From Rugalucina vietnamica (lineage: Eukaryota; Mollusca; Bivalvia; Lucinida; Lucinidae): a stretch of 64,000 bases of DNA. This document shows, one piece after another, positions 63,603 to 64,000 of this stretch. The notes beneath the pieces are model-generated. The model was not told the origin of the DNA and searched no databases. It saw only the letters and a list, made by a program, of their open reading frames with translations. A program made the translations under genes and the position numbers. Location: NCBI GenBank assembly GCA_964017185.1, contig OZ024871.1, forward strand, positions 27,876,488-27,940,487. The letters run 5' to 3'. Each line of letters starts with the position of its first letter. Position 1 is the first letter of the stretch.

Positions 63603-63835
63603 GAGCCACGTCATGAGAAACCCGGCTTTTTGACTGCTAAAACAAAGGCGCAGATCAGCTGTGCATTAACTGCACAGCTGATCAACGCCTTTATTTTCGC
63701 TACATGTATAGTCCAATTCCTCTAATTCTTAAATTGAAAGTTTCAAGCTTCTAACTTTCTTCTGTGACTGTACAAGCCAGTTTAAGTCAGACCTGGTCCG
63801 AAACCCCGAAGACCGGTTCCCTCATGTCGCAGCTC
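63603..63835 (+). mobile_element. MITE family A copy, CCGG-type ends, GTGCA core
   Basis: GAGCCACGTCATGAGAAACC; core GCTGTGCATTAACTGCACAG; right end GAAGACCGGTTCCCTCATGT then CGCAGCTCA. Confidence 0.88.
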
Positions 63836-63940
63836 ATCTGATATTCTTCTTTAACCAATCATAGCCCAGATCATGAAACCATTCTTTCTATTTACAAAAT
63901 AAATATATCATTCATGGTAAAATTGGTTCCTATATTTCTC

Positions 63941-64000
63941 TTTACATTTTTTCTTTCTATACATTTTTTCCTTCTATACATTTTTTTCTTCTATACATTT
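63941..64000. repeat. ~19-bp tandem repeat at window end
   Basis: TTCTTTCTATACATTTTTT repeated about three times and cut by the window edge. Confidence 0.85.

Overview
The window is gene-poor, AT-rich eukaryotic nuclear DNA with spliced genes, GT-AG introns and very dense short transposons. The gene types (invertebrate Toll-like receptor, diacylglycerol lipase beta, Star-like FkbM methyltransferase) and the repeats (a GGACGG-tailed ~460-bp array ending in a small hairpin, tRNA-derived SINEs, palindromic MITEs) suggest a mollusc, most likely a bivalve. I cannot name the species. No bacterial operon, CRISPR array, rRNA or intact tRNA gene is visible.

Layout. 1-22 kb is almost entirely repeats: a ~460-bp tandem array, two LINE remnants, a composite inverted-repeat element with a nested insertion, a Merlin-type DNA transposase interrupted by one stop codon, SINEs, foldback elements and many MITEs. 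22.0-35.1 kb (+) carries twelve exons of a DAGL-beta-like lipase. They join in phase and include the transmembrane domain and the Ser-Asp-His catalytic triad; only the first coding exon is missing. 35.5-51.2 kb is a direct tandem duplication. The left copy holds an intact single-coding-exon Toll-like receptor. The right copy holds its paralogue, broken by several lesions including loss of the start of the TIR domain. Both copies keep a TATA-like box, a 5'UTR exon and a 5'UTR intron. 55.2-59.3 kb (+) carries a four-exon type II membrane protein with an FkbM methyltransferase domain. The rest, to 64 kb, is repeats.

The three gene loci do not form a pathway: the lipase makes 2-arachidonoylglycerol, the TLR is an innate immune receptor, and the FkbM protein is a predicted membrane-anchored methyltransferase. 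What links them is the transposon load. About twenty copies of one ~235-bp palindromic MITE (called A here) and several copies of families B, C and D fill the introns, and some sit only a few to a few tens of bases from splice sites. The tandem duplication serves as a dating tool, because several insertions occur in one copy while the paralogous site is empty in the other. That fixes target-site duplications (TA for family F, TTAA for family D) directly from the sequence.
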